64,000 bases of DNA from Spongiivirga citrea (GTDB taxonomy: Bacteria > Bacteroidota > Bacteroidia > Flavobacteriales > Flavobacteriaceae): NCBI RefSeq assembly GCF_010671565.1, contig NZ_JAABOQ010000003.1, forward strand, positions 372,001-436,000, in the 5' to 3' direction. Below are positions 17,014 to 26,025 of the stretch, piece by piece. A model generated the notes under the pieces. That model ran no database searches and was not told where the DNA came from. It saw only the letters and a program-made list of their open reading frames with translations. Made by a program: the position numbers and the translations under genes. Position 1 is the stretch's first letter, and each line of letters begins with the position of its first letter.

Positions 17014-17118
17014 TAACTGTGAATCTGGAATAATTACCACTTAAAACCGCACCTAAATTATCAATTATTTCAAAAATATAACAACTTGTTATAAAATTGA
17101 TAATTCTAATATTTTCTA

Positions 17119-17148
17119 TTAGGGAGACGTTATTAATATGTAACTTTG
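17119..17148 (+). promoter_or_regulatory. Candidate promoter of asd
   Basis: TAACTTTG at 17141-17148 fits TAnnTTTG exactly; 19 nt upstream is TTA (17119-17121), one base off the TTG element. The predicted start is about 40 nt before the asd ATG. Confidence 0.55.
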
Positions 17149-17191
17149 ACCCTCAAAATTAAGATCAAACTCCTTAAAAGAGTATAAGAAT

Positions 17192-18196
17192 ATGAAAGTA
17201 GCTGTTGTTGGCGCCACCGGTATGGTAGGTGAAGTAATGTTAAAAGTATTAGCAGAACGTAATTTTCCAATCACTGAGTTAATTCCTGTTGCGTCCGAGC
17301 GATCCATTGGAAAACAGGTTGTTTATAAAAACGATCCTTATACCATTGTTGGAATGCAAACTGCTATCGATATGCAGCCCGATATCGCTATATTTTCAGC
17401 AGGTGGAGATACATCATTAGAGTGGGCTCCGAAATTTGCAGAAGTTGGCACTACTGTAATCGATAACTCATCGGCATGGAGAATGGATCCGACGAAAAAA
17501 TTGGTTGTTCCCGAGATTAATGCGAATGAGTTAACACCAGAAGACAAGATAATAGCAAATCCAAACTGTTCGACTATTCAAATGGTTTTGGCATTAGCGC
17601 CTTTACATAAAAAATACACGATGAGGCGTGTGATTGTTTCTACTTATCAATCAGTTTCCGGTACTGGAGTTAAGGCGGTCCAACAATTAGATAATGAGAT
17701 CGCAGGAATTAAAGGCGAAATGGCATATCCGTATCCTATAAACAGAAATGCATTACCTCACTGCGATGTGTTTGAAGAAAATGGGTATACAAAAGAAGAA
17801 ATGAAACTTGCCCGTGAGCCTCAAAAAATATTGAATGACAAAACATTTTCTGTAAGTGCTACAGCTGTGCGTATTCCAACTGCAGGAGGTCATTCAGAAT
17901 CTGTTAATGTCGAATTTGAAAATGATTTTGACCTTGCTCAAGTTCGTAAGTTATTGCATGAAACACCAGGTATCGTTGTTCAAGATAACCCAGCTACAAA
18001 TACCTACCCAATGCCTATTTATGCACATGACAAAGATGATGTATTTGTAGGTCGTATTCGTCGTGATGAAACACAACCGAACACATTAAATATGTGGATA
18101 GTATCTGATAATCTTCGAAAAGGAGCTGCTACTAATGCAGTTCAAATAGCAGAATATTTGGTAGAAAAACAGCTGGTAAAGACTCTAGTTAGTTAA
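17192..18196 (+). CDS. asd: Aspartate-semialdehyde dehydrogenase
   Basis: 334 residues, full length. The enzyme reduces beta-aspartyl phosphate to aspartate semialdehyde with NADPH, the branch point to lysine/diaminopimelate, threonine and methionine. The N-terminus has the Rossmann motif GATGMVGEVM; the catalytic cysteine is Cys126 in NPNCST; further family segments are SVSGTG, RIPTAGGHSESV (catalytic His) and the C-terminal VSDNLRKGAATNAVQIAEYL. It stands as a single gene with its own probable promoter; no other amino-acid biosynthesis gene is adjacent. Confidence 0.97.
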   Translation: MKVAVVGATGMVGEVMLKVLAERNFPITELIPVASERSIGKQVVYKNDPYTIVGMQTAIDMQPDIAIFSAGGDTSLEWAPKFAEVGTTVIDNSSAWRMDPTKKLVVPEINANELTPEDKIIANPNCSTIQMVLALAPLHKKYTMRRVIVSTYQSVSGTGVKAVQQLDNEIAGIKGEMAYPYPINRNALPHCDVFEENGYTKEEMKLAREPQKILNDKTFSVSATAVRIPTAGGHSESVNVEFENDFDLAQVRKLLHETPGIVVQDNPATNTYPMPIYAHDKDDVFVGRIRRDETQPNTLNMWIVSDNLRKGAATNAVQIAEYLVEKQLVKTLVS

Positions 18197-18296
18197 ATAA
18201 TTTTTCTTCATAAAGAAGGTGCTTTAATGGCCTACTGAAAGTTCAATTCATAATTTTCGTCTAACTTGTGGTATTAACCAAAATTTAAAATAAATT

Positions 18297-18674
18297 ATGA
18301 ATTCGAAGTTAACAATGGTCCTACGTATTTTAATGGGACTGATTTTCGTAGTATTTGGAGCCAACAAATTTGGTGGTTTTTTGCCAAACCCTGAACTAGG
18401 AGAAAGTGCAGGTAGTCTAATTGGTGCAATCATTAATTCAGGCTTCATGTGGGAAGTAATGGGAGTAATTTACATAATAGCTGGTTTGTTGCTTATTGTT
18501 AACAAAGCAGTGCCTTTTGCGCTGGTATTATTGGCGCCTATGGTGGTAAATATCTTCTTGTTCCACGCAGTGTTAGATCCTGCAGGACTTGTAGGACCAT
18601 CAACGCTTGTTGCAATCTTGCAAATCGCATTAATGTATGCTCACTGGGATAAGTTTAAAGGTTTGTTCTCGTAA
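18297..18674 (+). CDS. DoxX-family membrane protein
   Basis: 125 residues with four transmembrane helices and the DoxX pattern: RILMGLIFVVFGANKFGGFLP at the start, MWEVMGVIYIIAGLLLIV in the middle, and the VVNIFLFHAVLDPAG loop before the last helix. DoxX proteins are small inner-membrane proteins of uncertain role, linked in some bacteria to thiol or quinone redox. It forms a single-gene unit followed by a strong terminator. Confidence 0.88.
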   Translation: MNSKLTMVLRILMGLIFVVFGANKFGGFLPNPELGESAGSLIGAIINSGFMWEVMGVIYIIAGLLLIVNKAVPFALVLLAPMVVNIFLFHAVLDPAGLVGPSTLVAILQIALMYAHWDKFKGLFS

Positions 18675-18695
18675 CAATCCACTTAAATAATTGTT

Positions 18696-18732
18696 AAAAG
18701 CCCTACGCTATTACAGCGTAGGGCTTTTTTTT
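18696..18732 (+). terminator. Rho-independent terminator after DoxX gene
   Basis: A perfect 14-bp stem (18696-18709 with 18715-18728), 5-nt loop, and a run of eight T that begins within the stem end. Confidence 0.92.
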
Positions 18733-18736
18733 ATGA

Positions 18737-18744
18737 TACTTTTG
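18737..18744 (+). promoter_or_regulatory. -7 element for the prolyl oligopeptidase gene
   Basis: TACTTTTG matches TAnnTTTG. It sits right behind the preceding terminator and 24 nt before the ATG. No TTG is found at the expected -33 spacing. Confidence 0.45.
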
Positions 18745-18767
18745 AAAAAACACCAATCCAATACACG

Positions 18768-20918
18768 ATGAAACATACAATTCTCCTAGGTGGACTTACT
18801 GCCTTATTATTTTCCTGTAATTCAAACTCTAACAAACAAGTGGCTGTAAATTATCCCGAGACAAAAAAAGACACCGTTATTGATACTTATTTTGAGACCA
18901 AGGTGGCTGATCCGTATCGCTGGCTGGAAGATGACATGAGCAAGGAAACTGGGAATTGGGTTAAGTCTCAAAATGAAGTAACCTTTGATTATTTGAATAA
19001 AATTCCATATCGAGATGAACTAAAAGCACGATTAGAAAACATCTTAAATTATGAACGTATTTCTGCTCCTTTTACTGAAGGTGATTATACTTACTACAGC
19101 AAGAATGACGGACTACAAAACCAAAGTGTTTATTACCGCAAAAAAGGCGACGATGAGGCGACGGTTTTTATAGACCCTAATAAGTTTACGGACGATGGAA
19201 CGATCTCATTAGCAGGACTAAGTTTTTCCAAAAATAGTAAAATTGGCACCTATTCGATATCCGAAGGTGGCAGCGACTGGAGAAAGGTTATTGTGTTTGA
19301 TGTGGAAACACTCGAACAAAAAGAAGATACTTTGGTAGATGTGAAATTTAGTGGTGTTTCATGGAAAGGTAATGAGGGATTTTACTATTCAAGTTATGAC
19401 AAACCAGAAGGAAGCGAGCTTTCTGCTAAAACCGATCAGCATAAAGTGTACTACCATAAGCTAGGAACTTCACAAAAAGACGACCAGTTAATATATGGAG
19501 GAACTCCAGACGAAAAACATCGTTATATAGGAGCAGGAGTAACTGAAGATGATCGTTATTTAATTGTTTATCCTCGAGTGTCCACTTCCGGAAATAAGCT
19601 ATTGATCAAAGATTTGTCAAAACCAAATTCCGATTTTATTACAGTTCTTGATCATACAGATAGTGATACCTATTATATAGACAATGATGGTTCTAAATTG
19701 TTTCTGGTTACAAACTTGAATGCACCAAATCAAAAAATTGTTACTGTTGATGCTTCGAATCCTGCACCAGAAAATTGGGTAGACCTTATTCCTGAAACGG
19801 ATAATGTACTAAGTCCAAGTACTGGTGGCGGTTATTTCTTTGCGGAATATATGGTTGATGCTATTTCAAAAGTATTACAGTACGATTATGATGGTAAACT
19901 ATTACGAGAAGTAAAACTACCAGGTATTGGCAGCGCAGGAGGTTTTGGTGGAAAAAAAGAAGATACCGAGCTCTATTTTTCATTTTCTAACTACCACACT
20001 CCTGGAACCACATTTAAATTTGATCCAAAAAGCGGGGAATATGAAGTTTATTGGAAACCAGAAATCGATTTTGACGGATCGAACTTTGAGTCAACTCAAG
20101 TATTTTATACTTCAAAAGATGGTACGAAAGTTCCTATGATCATTACTCATAAAAAAGGTGTTGAGCTCGATGGTAAAAATCCTACAATTCTTTATGGATA
20201 TGGTGGGTTTGATGTTAGCCTTACTCCAGGGTTTAGTCCGATAAATGCTGTTTGGATGGAGCAAGGTGGAGTATATGCCGTTCCTAACCTTAGAGGTGGT
20301 GGCGAATATGGTAAAAAATGGCATGATGCAGGGACCAAAATGCAAAAGCAAAATGTGTTTGATGATTTCATAGCCGCTGCCGAATATCTTATTCAAGAAA
20401 ATTATACTTCACCAGAGTTTTTAGCAATACGAGGTGGTTCTAACGGTGGTCTTTTAGTAGGAGCAACAATGACGCAACGACCAGATTTAATGAAAGTAGC
20501 TTTACCTGCTGTTGGCGTTTTAGATATGCTACGTTATCATACATTTACAGCTGGTGCAGGATGGGATTATGATTATGGTACAGCGGAAGAATCTAAGGAA
20601 ATGTTTGAGTATTTAAAAGGATATTCACCCGTACATAATGTCGATGCCGACACCCAATATCCAGCCACTTTAGTTACCACTGGAGATCATGATGATCGCG
20701 TGGTACCGGCACATAGTTTTAAGTTTGCAGCCGCATTGCAAGACAAACAAACAGGGAAAAATCCGACTTTAATTCGCATAGAAACAGATGCGGGTCACGG
20801 CGCTGGAACACCTATTAGTAAAACCATTGAACAATATGCTGATATTTATGGCTTTACCCTATACAATATGGGCTTCAAGGTTTTGCCGAATAAAGTAGAT
20901 GAGAAAGTAAAAGGATAA
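18768..20918 (+). CDS. Prolyl oligopeptidase family serine peptidase (S9A), lipoprotein
   Basis: 716 residues. The N-terminus is a lipoprotein signal with lipobox LFSC (Cys16). Then come DPYRWLED, typical of S9A, a beta-propeller region (about residues 90-430), and the C-terminal alpha/beta-hydrolase domain with the nucleophile Ser558 in RGGSNGG, the acid in [10 protein letters not shown] and His677 in DAGHGAG. The enzyme cleaves short peptides after proline; as a lipoprotein it would act in the periplasm or on the surface. Its own -7 element lies just after the previous terminator, and a terminator follows it, so it is transcribed alone. Clear family assignment; peptide preference is not known. 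Confidence 0.95.
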   Translation: MKHTILLGGLTALLFSCNSNSNKQVAVNYPETKKDTVIDTYFETKVADPYRWLEDDMSKETGNWVKSQNEVTFDYLNKIPYRDELKARLENILNYERISAPFTEGDYTYYSKNDGLQNQSVYYRKKGDDEATVFIDPNKFTDDGTISLAGLSFSKNSKIGTYSISEGGSDWRKVIVFDVETLEQKEDTLVDVKFSGVSWKGNEGFYYSSYDKPEGSELSAKTDQHKVYYHKLGTSQKDDQLIYGGTPDEKHRYIGAGVTEDDRYLIVYPRVSTSGNKLLIKDLSKPNSDFITVLDHTDSDTYYIDNDGSKLFLVTNLNAPNQKIVTVDASNPAPENWVDLIPETDNVLSPSTGGGYFFAEYMVDAISKVLQYDYDGKLLREVKLPGIGSAGGFGGKKEDTELYFSFSNYHTPGTTFKFDPKSGEYEVYWKPEIDFDGSNFESTQVFYTSKDGTKVPMIITHKKGVELDGKNPTILYGYGGFDVSLTPGFSPINAVWMEQGGVYAVPNLRGGGEYGKKWHDAGTKMQKQNVFDDFIAAAEYLIQENYTSPEFLAIRGGSNGGLLVGATMTQRPDLMKVALPAVGVLDMLRYHTFTAGAGWDYDYGTAEESKEMFEYLKGYSPVHNVDADTQYPATLVTTGDHDDRVVPAHSFKFAAALQDKQTGKNPTLIRIETDAGHGAGTPISKTIEQYADIYGFTLYNMGFKVLPNKVDEKVKG

Positions 20919-20940
20919 GCCTTCCTTACTAAGATCAACA

Positions 20941-20976
20941 AAGACTCCTTTCCTAACTGTAAGGGGTCTTTTTTTT
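20941..20976 (+). terminator. Terminator after prolyl oligopeptidase
   Basis: A 10-bp stem (20941-20950 with 20961-20970, one G:T pair), 10-nt loop, then an eight-T tract. Confidence 0.82.
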
Positions 20977-21063
20977 GCTAACAACTTTGTTCATTCTATT
21001 TTAATTTCAAACCAAAAAAGCTATGTCTACATCTTATTTTTGATTTTATAAACTTCATCTTTT

Positions 21064-22047
21064 ATGCTGGTTGTAGATCATGTTTCCTTTTCTTACCAAG
21101 AGAAAATCACATTAAAAAACATCAATTTTAAGGCTAAAAAGGGAGAACATATTTCTATTATTGGTGAAAGCGGATCAGGAAAAAGCACCTTACTAAAATC
21201 AATTTACGGATTACTTCAACTAAATGAAGGCAAAATTACGTGGAATGGTGAAGAACTTCTTGGTCCAGATTTTAATTTGATTCCTGGCCATCTTTTCATG
21301 AAATATGTCGCCCAAGATTTTGAGTTAATGCCATTTACTACGGTAGCCGAAAATGTGGGTACTTACTTTGCAAGAGGTGATAAAAAAGGAGAAGATCGCG
21401 TTAAGGAATTAATTGAAATTATGCAGTTAGAAGATTTTGCTGACACCAAAGTAAAAAACCTCAGTGGTGGCCAACAACAACGTGTTGCTCTGGCCAAAGC
21501 ACTAGCTACAAAACCTGAGGTATTGCTGCTTGACGAGCCATTTAATCAGGTTGATCATTTTTTAAAAAACAGTCTTCGACGAGCTTTATTTGCTTATTTA
21601 AAAAAAGAGAAGATTATGTGTTTTGTCGCTACACATGATATGACTGATGCATTATCATATTCGGACACAACGATTGTCCTAAAAGATGGAGAAATTAAAG
21701 CGAACAACTCCCCTAAGAAGCTCTACGAAAAACCGAATGATCGTTATATCGCCTTACTATTTGGTGAGGTAAACGACCTAAATGTGAGTGATGTATGGAA
21801 AGGGGAAATCCCCAGTGAACTAAAAAATAAAAGTTTTTTTTGCTATCCACATGATCTACGAAAATCTAAAATAGGAACGCTAAAGGTTAATGTAGTACAA
21901 TCATATTATCGTGGTGATCGCTATCTCGTCAAGTCCAGATCTAATAAAAAAACGGTGTTCTTTTTTCATAAAAACCTATTGAAAACAGGATTGGAAGTTT
22001 CATTATTTATCTCCAAAGAAACAATTGCAAAAAGAATTGTAAATTAA
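21064..22047 (+). CDS. ABC transporter ATP-binding protein with TOBE-like tail
   Basis: 327 residues. The ATPase core occupies residues 1-~230: Walker A GESGSGKS with Lys40, Q-loop near VAQDFELMP, signature LSGGQQQR, Walker B VLLLDEP, and the H-loop in ATHDMTD. It is nearest to the PotA/FbpC class of importer ATPases. The last ~90 residues (from FCYPHDLR onward) form a beta-rich region like the TOBE regulatory domain found in that class. No permease or binding-protein gene is next to it; the following gene is a small three-helix membrane protein. It may serve a permease elsewhere. ATG 21064 has a good position directly before the first beta strand. Confidence 0.88.
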   Translation: MLVVDHVSFSYQEKITLKNINFKAKKGEHISIIGESGSGKSTLLKSIYGLLQLNEGKITWNGEELLGPDFNLIPGHLFMKYVAQDFELMPFTTVAENVGTYFARGDKKGEDRVKELIEIMQLEDFADTKVKNLSGGQQQRVALAKALATKPEVLLLDEPFNQVDHFLKNSLRRALFAYLKKEKIMCFVATHDMTDALSYSDTTIVLKDGEIKANNSPKKLYEKPNDRYIALLFGEVNDLNVSDVWKGEIPSELKNKSFFCYPHDLRKSKIGTLKVNVVQSYYRGDRYLVKSRSNKKTVFFFHKNLLKTGLEVSLFISKETIAKRIVN

Positions 22048-22068
22048 GCTAAACAAACACCGAGTAAT

Positions 22069-22353
22069 ATGGGTACAGCTGTTTCTAGAAATTCCAATAG
22101 ACTTGTTTTAATTAATCTAATAATTATCGCATACTTTTTAATGACCTATATACTCCATGTTTTTAAAATTGATGCGGTATTTATAGGAGTAATTAGAGAG
22201 CTCAGTACCATCCCATTCTTAATCGCCCAAATCGTTTTTCTTGTAATAGGAATAGTAACAATTACTAAATCACAGACAACAAATAAATTATTATTAATCA
22301 GCGTAATCTTGCTTGGTGTTTGCGCACTTTTTACCCTTGGTTCTTTCTTTTAA
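22069..22353 (+). CDS. Small three-helix membrane protein
   Basis: 94 residues, three hydrophobic segments: LVLINLIIIAYFLMTYILHVF, IPFLIAQIVFLVIGIVTI, and LLLISVILLGVCALFTLGSFF. No recognisable domain. It follows the ABC ATPase by 21 nt, so the two may be co-transcribed, but with three helices it does not look like an ordinary permease. It overlaps the stop of the minus-strand GreA-like gene by 4 nt, tail to tail. Confidence 0.7.
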   Translation: MGTAVSRNSNRLVLINLIIIAYFLMTYILHVFKIDAVFIGVIRELSTIPFLIAQIVFLVIGIVTITKSQTTNKLLLISVILLGVCALFTLGSFF

Positions 22354-22811
22354 ACTACTTGAGTTATTCGAATCGCATTCTCATTAAAAACGATCTCATC
22401 TCCAACCTTTTTACCAAGTAGTAATTTCCCAATTGGCGTATTTGCAGCAACAGCAAAATAGGTAGTATTATCCACCACTATTTCTCCAGCGCTAATTGCA
22501 ATAAAATAATTGGCCTGATTAGTAATTACCAAACTTCCTAAACCAACATTAGTAGTTGTGTTGTCTATGTTGACTTTCGTTAGCAATTCCAGTAAAGCTT
22601 GCACTTGTGCTAACTGCGCTCCTGATTTTTCCCTCTCTAACTGTAGCATAGCTCGGCCTGTTTCATGCTTGTCACCTGCACTTGATTTTGTTTCAGAAAG
22701 TAGAGACGCTTCAATGTCATCAATGCGTTTTTGAATGCGTTGTAATCGTTCAGTAACGAACTCTTGGCATTTGTTGTGCAATTGTCTTTTTATATGTTGC
22801 TCTTCGTTCAA
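22350..22811 (-). CDS. GreA/GreB-family elongation-factor-like protein
   Basis: 153 residues. The N-terminal half is a coiled coil with the conserved tip SSAGDKHETGRAMLQLEREK (about residues 42-61), and the C-terminal half ends with the GreA-type FKBP-like strand pattern TPIGKLLLGKKVGDEI. GreA/GreB proteins enter the RNA polymerase secondary channel and trigger transcript cleavage using acidic residues at the coiled-coil tip; the Asp and Glu in GDKHE are candidates here. The protein belongs to a Bacteroidota subfamily often mislabelled as a 3-oxoacyl-ACP synthase, for which there is no support. Divergent from the CvpA gene. Confidence 0.8.
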   Translation of the reverse strand: MNEEQHIKRQLHNKCQEFVTERLQRIQKRIDDIEASLLSETKSSAGDKHETGRAMLQLEREKSGAQLAQVQALLELLTKVNIDNTTTNVGLGSLVITNQANYFIAISAGEIVVDNTTYFAVAANTPIGKLLLGKKVGDEIVFNENAIRITQVV

Positions 22812-22890
22812 ATCGTAAGTGTTGTTCTACTAATAAATGTAGTGTAAATTAATATTGAATGATCTTAGAGGAATTGATTATTTTTAACAT

Positions 22891-23409
22891 ATGAACTTCA
22901 TCGACATATTTCTCGGAGCTATTATTGCATTTGGCTTGTATCGCGGATTTACCAAAGGCCTTTTTTTAGAAGTAGCGGCACTTGTTTCGTTAATTGCTGG
23001 TATTTATGGTGCTATTCATTTCTCATATTTTGTAGGAGACTATCTTGGAGATCGTGTGAATTGGAATGAGAAATACGTAAACCTTACGGCTTTTATTATC
23101 ACCTTCATCATTATTATTATCGCGGTGACGATGCTGGGCAAATTATTGACTAAAGTAGCCGACTTCGCCGCTTTAGGCATTTTAAATAAGTTACTTGGTG
23201 CAGCTTTTGGCGGACTGAAATTTGCTATTATTTTAGGCGCTGTACTTGTGTTTTTTGATCGTACGAATAATACGATTAAGTTAATAAGTGAAGAAACGAT
23301 CGAAGAATCTGTTTTATATAAACCTGTTCGAAACCTTGGAAATTTTGTGTTTCAATGGGTGCTTGAACAGAAACCTGAGGAGATTGATGCTCAAACAACC
23401 AATCAATAA
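22891..23409 (+). CDS. CvpA family membrane protein
   Basis: 172 residues with four transmembrane helices in the CvpA arrangement: MNFIDIFLGAIIAFGLYRGFTKGLF at the N-terminus, EVAALVSLIAGIYGAI, FIITFIIIIIAVTMLGKLL, and LNKLLGAAFGGLKFAIILGAVLVFF. CvpA is needed for colicin V production and for envelope homeostasis in enterobacteria; in Bacteroidota the role is not known. It is convergent with the bat operon and ends 33 nt from the batE stop. Confidence 0.9.
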   Translation: MNFIDIFLGAIIAFGLYRGFTKGLFLEVAALVSLIAGIYGAIHFSYFVGDYLGDRVNWNEKYVNLTAFIITFIIIIIAVTMLGKLLTKVADFAALGILNKLLGAAFGGLKFAIILGAVLVFFDRTNNTIKLISEETIEESVLYKPVRNLGNFVFQWVLEQKPEEIDAQTTNQ

Positions 23410-23442
23410 CTTTAAATATTTCGATTAAAAGAAGGCTTTTTA

Positions 23443-24192
23443 TTACAACTCCTTAATATCGGCAGCAGGAATCCAGCCTTCGGTGCCATTGGCAATTTGA
23501 ATTTTCTTCCAGTCTTCAAAAGTTTCAAGTACTTGTACCTTGGTCCCCTCATGTAAAACAAAAACGGGTTCACTAGTGAAATTAGGGTCAGTCTTTGCTT
23601 GTGTTTCTGTTGCAAAAACAATCGCCGGTTTGTCTTTTGCTTGCATTGCTTTTTGCTGAAAAGCAAATACAACACTCAATATCAAACATGCAAGCGCAAT
23701 AAAACTAAGTATAAAAAAATAACGCTTCTGATTTGCTCTATGGGAAAAGTAATATGTGATGAATGCTAGTACAAATATGAAAGTACAAATTACTGCAATT
23801 CGTGCCCAACTATTGTAGCTTAGCTTGGCGATCCACCCATTAAATATTTTTGAAAAACCAGCTTCAGGCAGCACGTCGATAGCATCGATGGTCATGTTTT
23901 GCGCAAAAGCTAGATTACTTTTAATATCATCATCATTAGGCGCTAATTGCAATGCCTTTTCGTAATAATATACCGTTGGTGCAATTTTATTTAGCTTATA
24001 ATTGGCATTTGCCATATTATAATACAATGCCGCAGAATGATTTCCACTATCTAAAATAGCCTGATACTGCTCAATCGCTTCAATATATTTTCCTTGATTG
24101 TATAACTGATTACCTTTTTCAAAAGCAGCATCGTTTTGAGCAAAAAGCCCTGCAGAAATAAGAAAAACAAGTAATAATAGTCCCTTCTTCAT
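23443..24192 (-). CDS. batE: BatE: TPR / SH3-domain protein
   Basis: 249 residues. A signal peptide (to about residue 19) is followed by two or three TPR units (residues 21-100, with NQLYNQGKYIEAIEQY and ALYYNMANANYKL), two transmembrane helices (about 131-150 and 159-178), and a C-terminal bacterial SH3 domain (190-249, HEGTKVQVLE, WIPAADI). This order is that of BatE, the last gene of Bacteroides aerotolerance-type operons. It would sit in the inner membrane with TPRs and SH3 in the periplasm. Starts 1 nt after the BatD stop, so it is clearly in the same operon. Confidence 0.9.
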   Translation of the reverse strand: MKKGLLLLVFLISAGLFAQNDAAFEKGNQLYNQGKYIEAIEQYQAILDSGNHSAALYYNMANANYKLNKIAPTVYYYEKALQLAPNDDDIKSNLAFAQNMTIDAIDVLPEAGFSKIFNGWIAKLSYNSWARIAVICTFIFVLAFITYYFSHRANQKRYFFILSFIALACLILSVVFAFQQKAMQAKDKPAIVFATETQAKTDPNFTSEPVFVLHEGTKVQVLETFEDWKKIQIANGTEGWIPAADIKEL

Positions 24193-24193
24193 C

Positions 24194-25960
24194 TTAAAAC
24201 TGTTTATCTATTGTTGATACTGTTGCCACTGCATTATCATAATCTTGTTTCATGGCATCGGTAGATGATGGAGTGTATCTCGCAAATTCACATGCTTTTA
24301 ATAAACTTATAAATTGATCAATTGCAGCATCATTAACATTTCTATCTTGTAATAATGAAACAATTTTTTCCTTACTAAAATCGCTTGTTTCAATATTCAA
24401 TTTTGCCTTTAGGTAATTGTGGAGTGCCTTTTCTAAAGACACATAAAATGCTTCCTGATCACCTAGGTTTTTCTTGGCAGTGCTCAGATATTTTTTAGCT
24501 AGCCTATTTGCCTTTCTTATTCTAGAGCCTTCTACATCATTGTCTATTTGCCTTTTCTTTTTCATTACGATCATCGTAATAGGAATAAGTAATAATGGGG
24601 CTAACAACAACCAATAAAACAGCTTAGACTCAAAGAAATCTGTAGTCTGCATCGACACTAGATTAGCATTTACCTTAAACCCTCTAAATTGATTTGGGTT
24701 TAGATTAACCGCTTGCTTTGTAGTGCCTGCAACGCTGGTATTTGCTAAAGAATTATTTGTTGGCCCGTCAATAACATCTATAACAATTTCATCAGAATTG
24801 ATAGTTTTATAGGTTTCAGATTTTGGATCAAAATATGAGAAACTTAAGGCGGGAATTGGATATTTTCCTTGATATTGGGGTACCAATGTGTAGTTATCGC
24901 TAACACTACCACGCATTCCACGCAGGCTAGTTGCTACTTTGGTATCTCGCTCAGGGTCATATGCTTCTAACGAATTAGGAACGTTTAATTTAGGCAGTTC
25001 AAACAACTTTAAATTTCCATTTCCTTTTACCTGTACTTTTGCTTGTAATGATTCTGATGCACTAAGACTATTTCGGCTAACATCTACTGTAAAATCAAAA
25101 TTACCAACAGCACCCGTAAAACTTTCAGGCTTACCTTCATCAGGTAGTGCTTTCACGTTAATTTTTCGGCTTCCAGCAGTTAAAGACTTTTCTGCCTTTT
25201 TGTACATACGTTGCCCGAAGATATCTCGACGATTTGTCGGAACATCCACAAATACATTAATAGAATATGGTTTGATAGTCAAGTTACCCGATTTCTGTGG
25301 GTATAAAACGATCTTTTTGAATACGTAATAGTAAAAAGGCTTCCCTCTAAATGTGCCTTGTTGTAATGGATAGCCTTTGATTGGAATATCATTACTCCAA
25401 AAATCATTGTACTTAGGAGTATCTAAAATATCATAATTACGAACGGCTATATTTTTGGAAAAGTATAGTTTATAGGTGATGCTAATGGGCTCATTTAAAT
25501 ACGGACTCGCATTCGAAATCTCCGCAACAAAAAACATATTATCATTAATAATGTTGGTAGGATCATTGGGGTCTTTAGGGACATCAACTGCGTCGGTTAC
25601 TACAATATTAATGGGTATAGATTTATAGGTCTCCCCCTGATACTGCATCGTCGCTTGCTTGATTTTTTTGTTTCCTTTGGAGGTTGGTTGTAATATATAG
25701 GTAAACTTCTTAGAGAACGATCGCTTCCCGTTTGACCACGATCTACTTATAGAATGATTAGGTCCCGCTACCACTTGAAAACCTGCAAAATCGGCAATAC
25801 TAAAATTATCGCCGTCTACATTCATTTCGAAATCAACACGAATACGCTCGTTAACCCCGAGGGTTTTCTTGCTAACTTTCGCTTCAAATTGAACTTGAGC
25901 TATCGTCGAAGCCGAGGTTAACAATACGAAAAGTAGTATGTAGTTTTTAAGTGTATTCAT
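24194..25960 (-). CDS. batD: BatD family protein
   Basis: 588 residues. A signal peptide ending near TIAQ is followed by a long beta-rich periplasmic region starting VQFEAKVSKKTLGVNERIRVDFE, with the BatD landmarks GPNHSISRSW, KKFTYILQPTSKG and YYYVFKKIVLYPQKSG. One transmembrane helix (FYWLLLAPLLLIPITMIV) lies near residue 450, and a cytoplasmic helical tail follows. BatD is a component of the Bat membrane complex with the VWA proteins BatA and BatB; it is thought to scaffold them in the periplasm. Separated from batC by 65 nt without an obvious terminator. Confidence 0.92.
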   Translation of the reverse strand: MNTLKNYILLFVLLTSASTIAQVQFEAKVSKKTLGVNERIRVDFEMNVDGDNFSIADFAGFQVVAGPNHSISRSWSNGKRSFSKKFTYILQPTSKGNKKIKQATMQYQGETYKSIPINIVVTDAVDVPKDPNDPTNIINDNMFFVAEISNASPYLNEPISITYKLYFSKNIAVRNYDILDTPKYNDFWSNDIPIKGYPLQQGTFRGKPFYYYVFKKIVLYPQKSGNLTIKPYSINVFVDVPTNRRDIFGQRMYKKAEKSLTAGSRKINVKALPDEGKPESFTGAVGNFDFTVDVSRNSLSASESLQAKVQVKGNGNLKLFELPKLNVPNSLEAYDPERDTKVATSLRGMRGSVSDNYTLVPQYQGKYPIPALSFSYFDPKSETYKTINSDEIVIDVIDGPTNNSLANTSVAGTTKQAVNLNPNQFRGFKVNANLVSMQTTDFFESKLFYWLLLAPLLLIPITMIVMKKKRQIDNDVEGSRIRKANRLAKKYLSTAKKNLGDQEAFYVSLEKALHNYLKAKLNIETSDFSKEKIVSLLQDRNVNDAAIDQFISLLKACEFARYTPSSTDAMKQDYDNAVATVSTIDKQF

Positions 25961-26025
25961 TTATCTAGAAACCTCTTCCCGAATACTCCGGACTCGAGGC
26001 GACATTTTCAATTTAGGTTATTTGC

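Noticed and set aside
17037-17043. CCACTTA upstream of asd as a further LytTR site
   Set aside because: No second heptamer lies 21 nt downstream. The copy near 18679 is rejected for the same reason.
22350-22811. Naming the GreA-like gene a 3-oxoacyl-ACP synthase
   Set aside because: No ketosynthase motif; coiled coil and C-terminal GreA-type block fit an elongation-factor-like protein.
24194-25960. A plus-strand gene at 24939-25328 within batD
   Set aside because: A shadow frame; batD is continuous and matches its family over the entire length.
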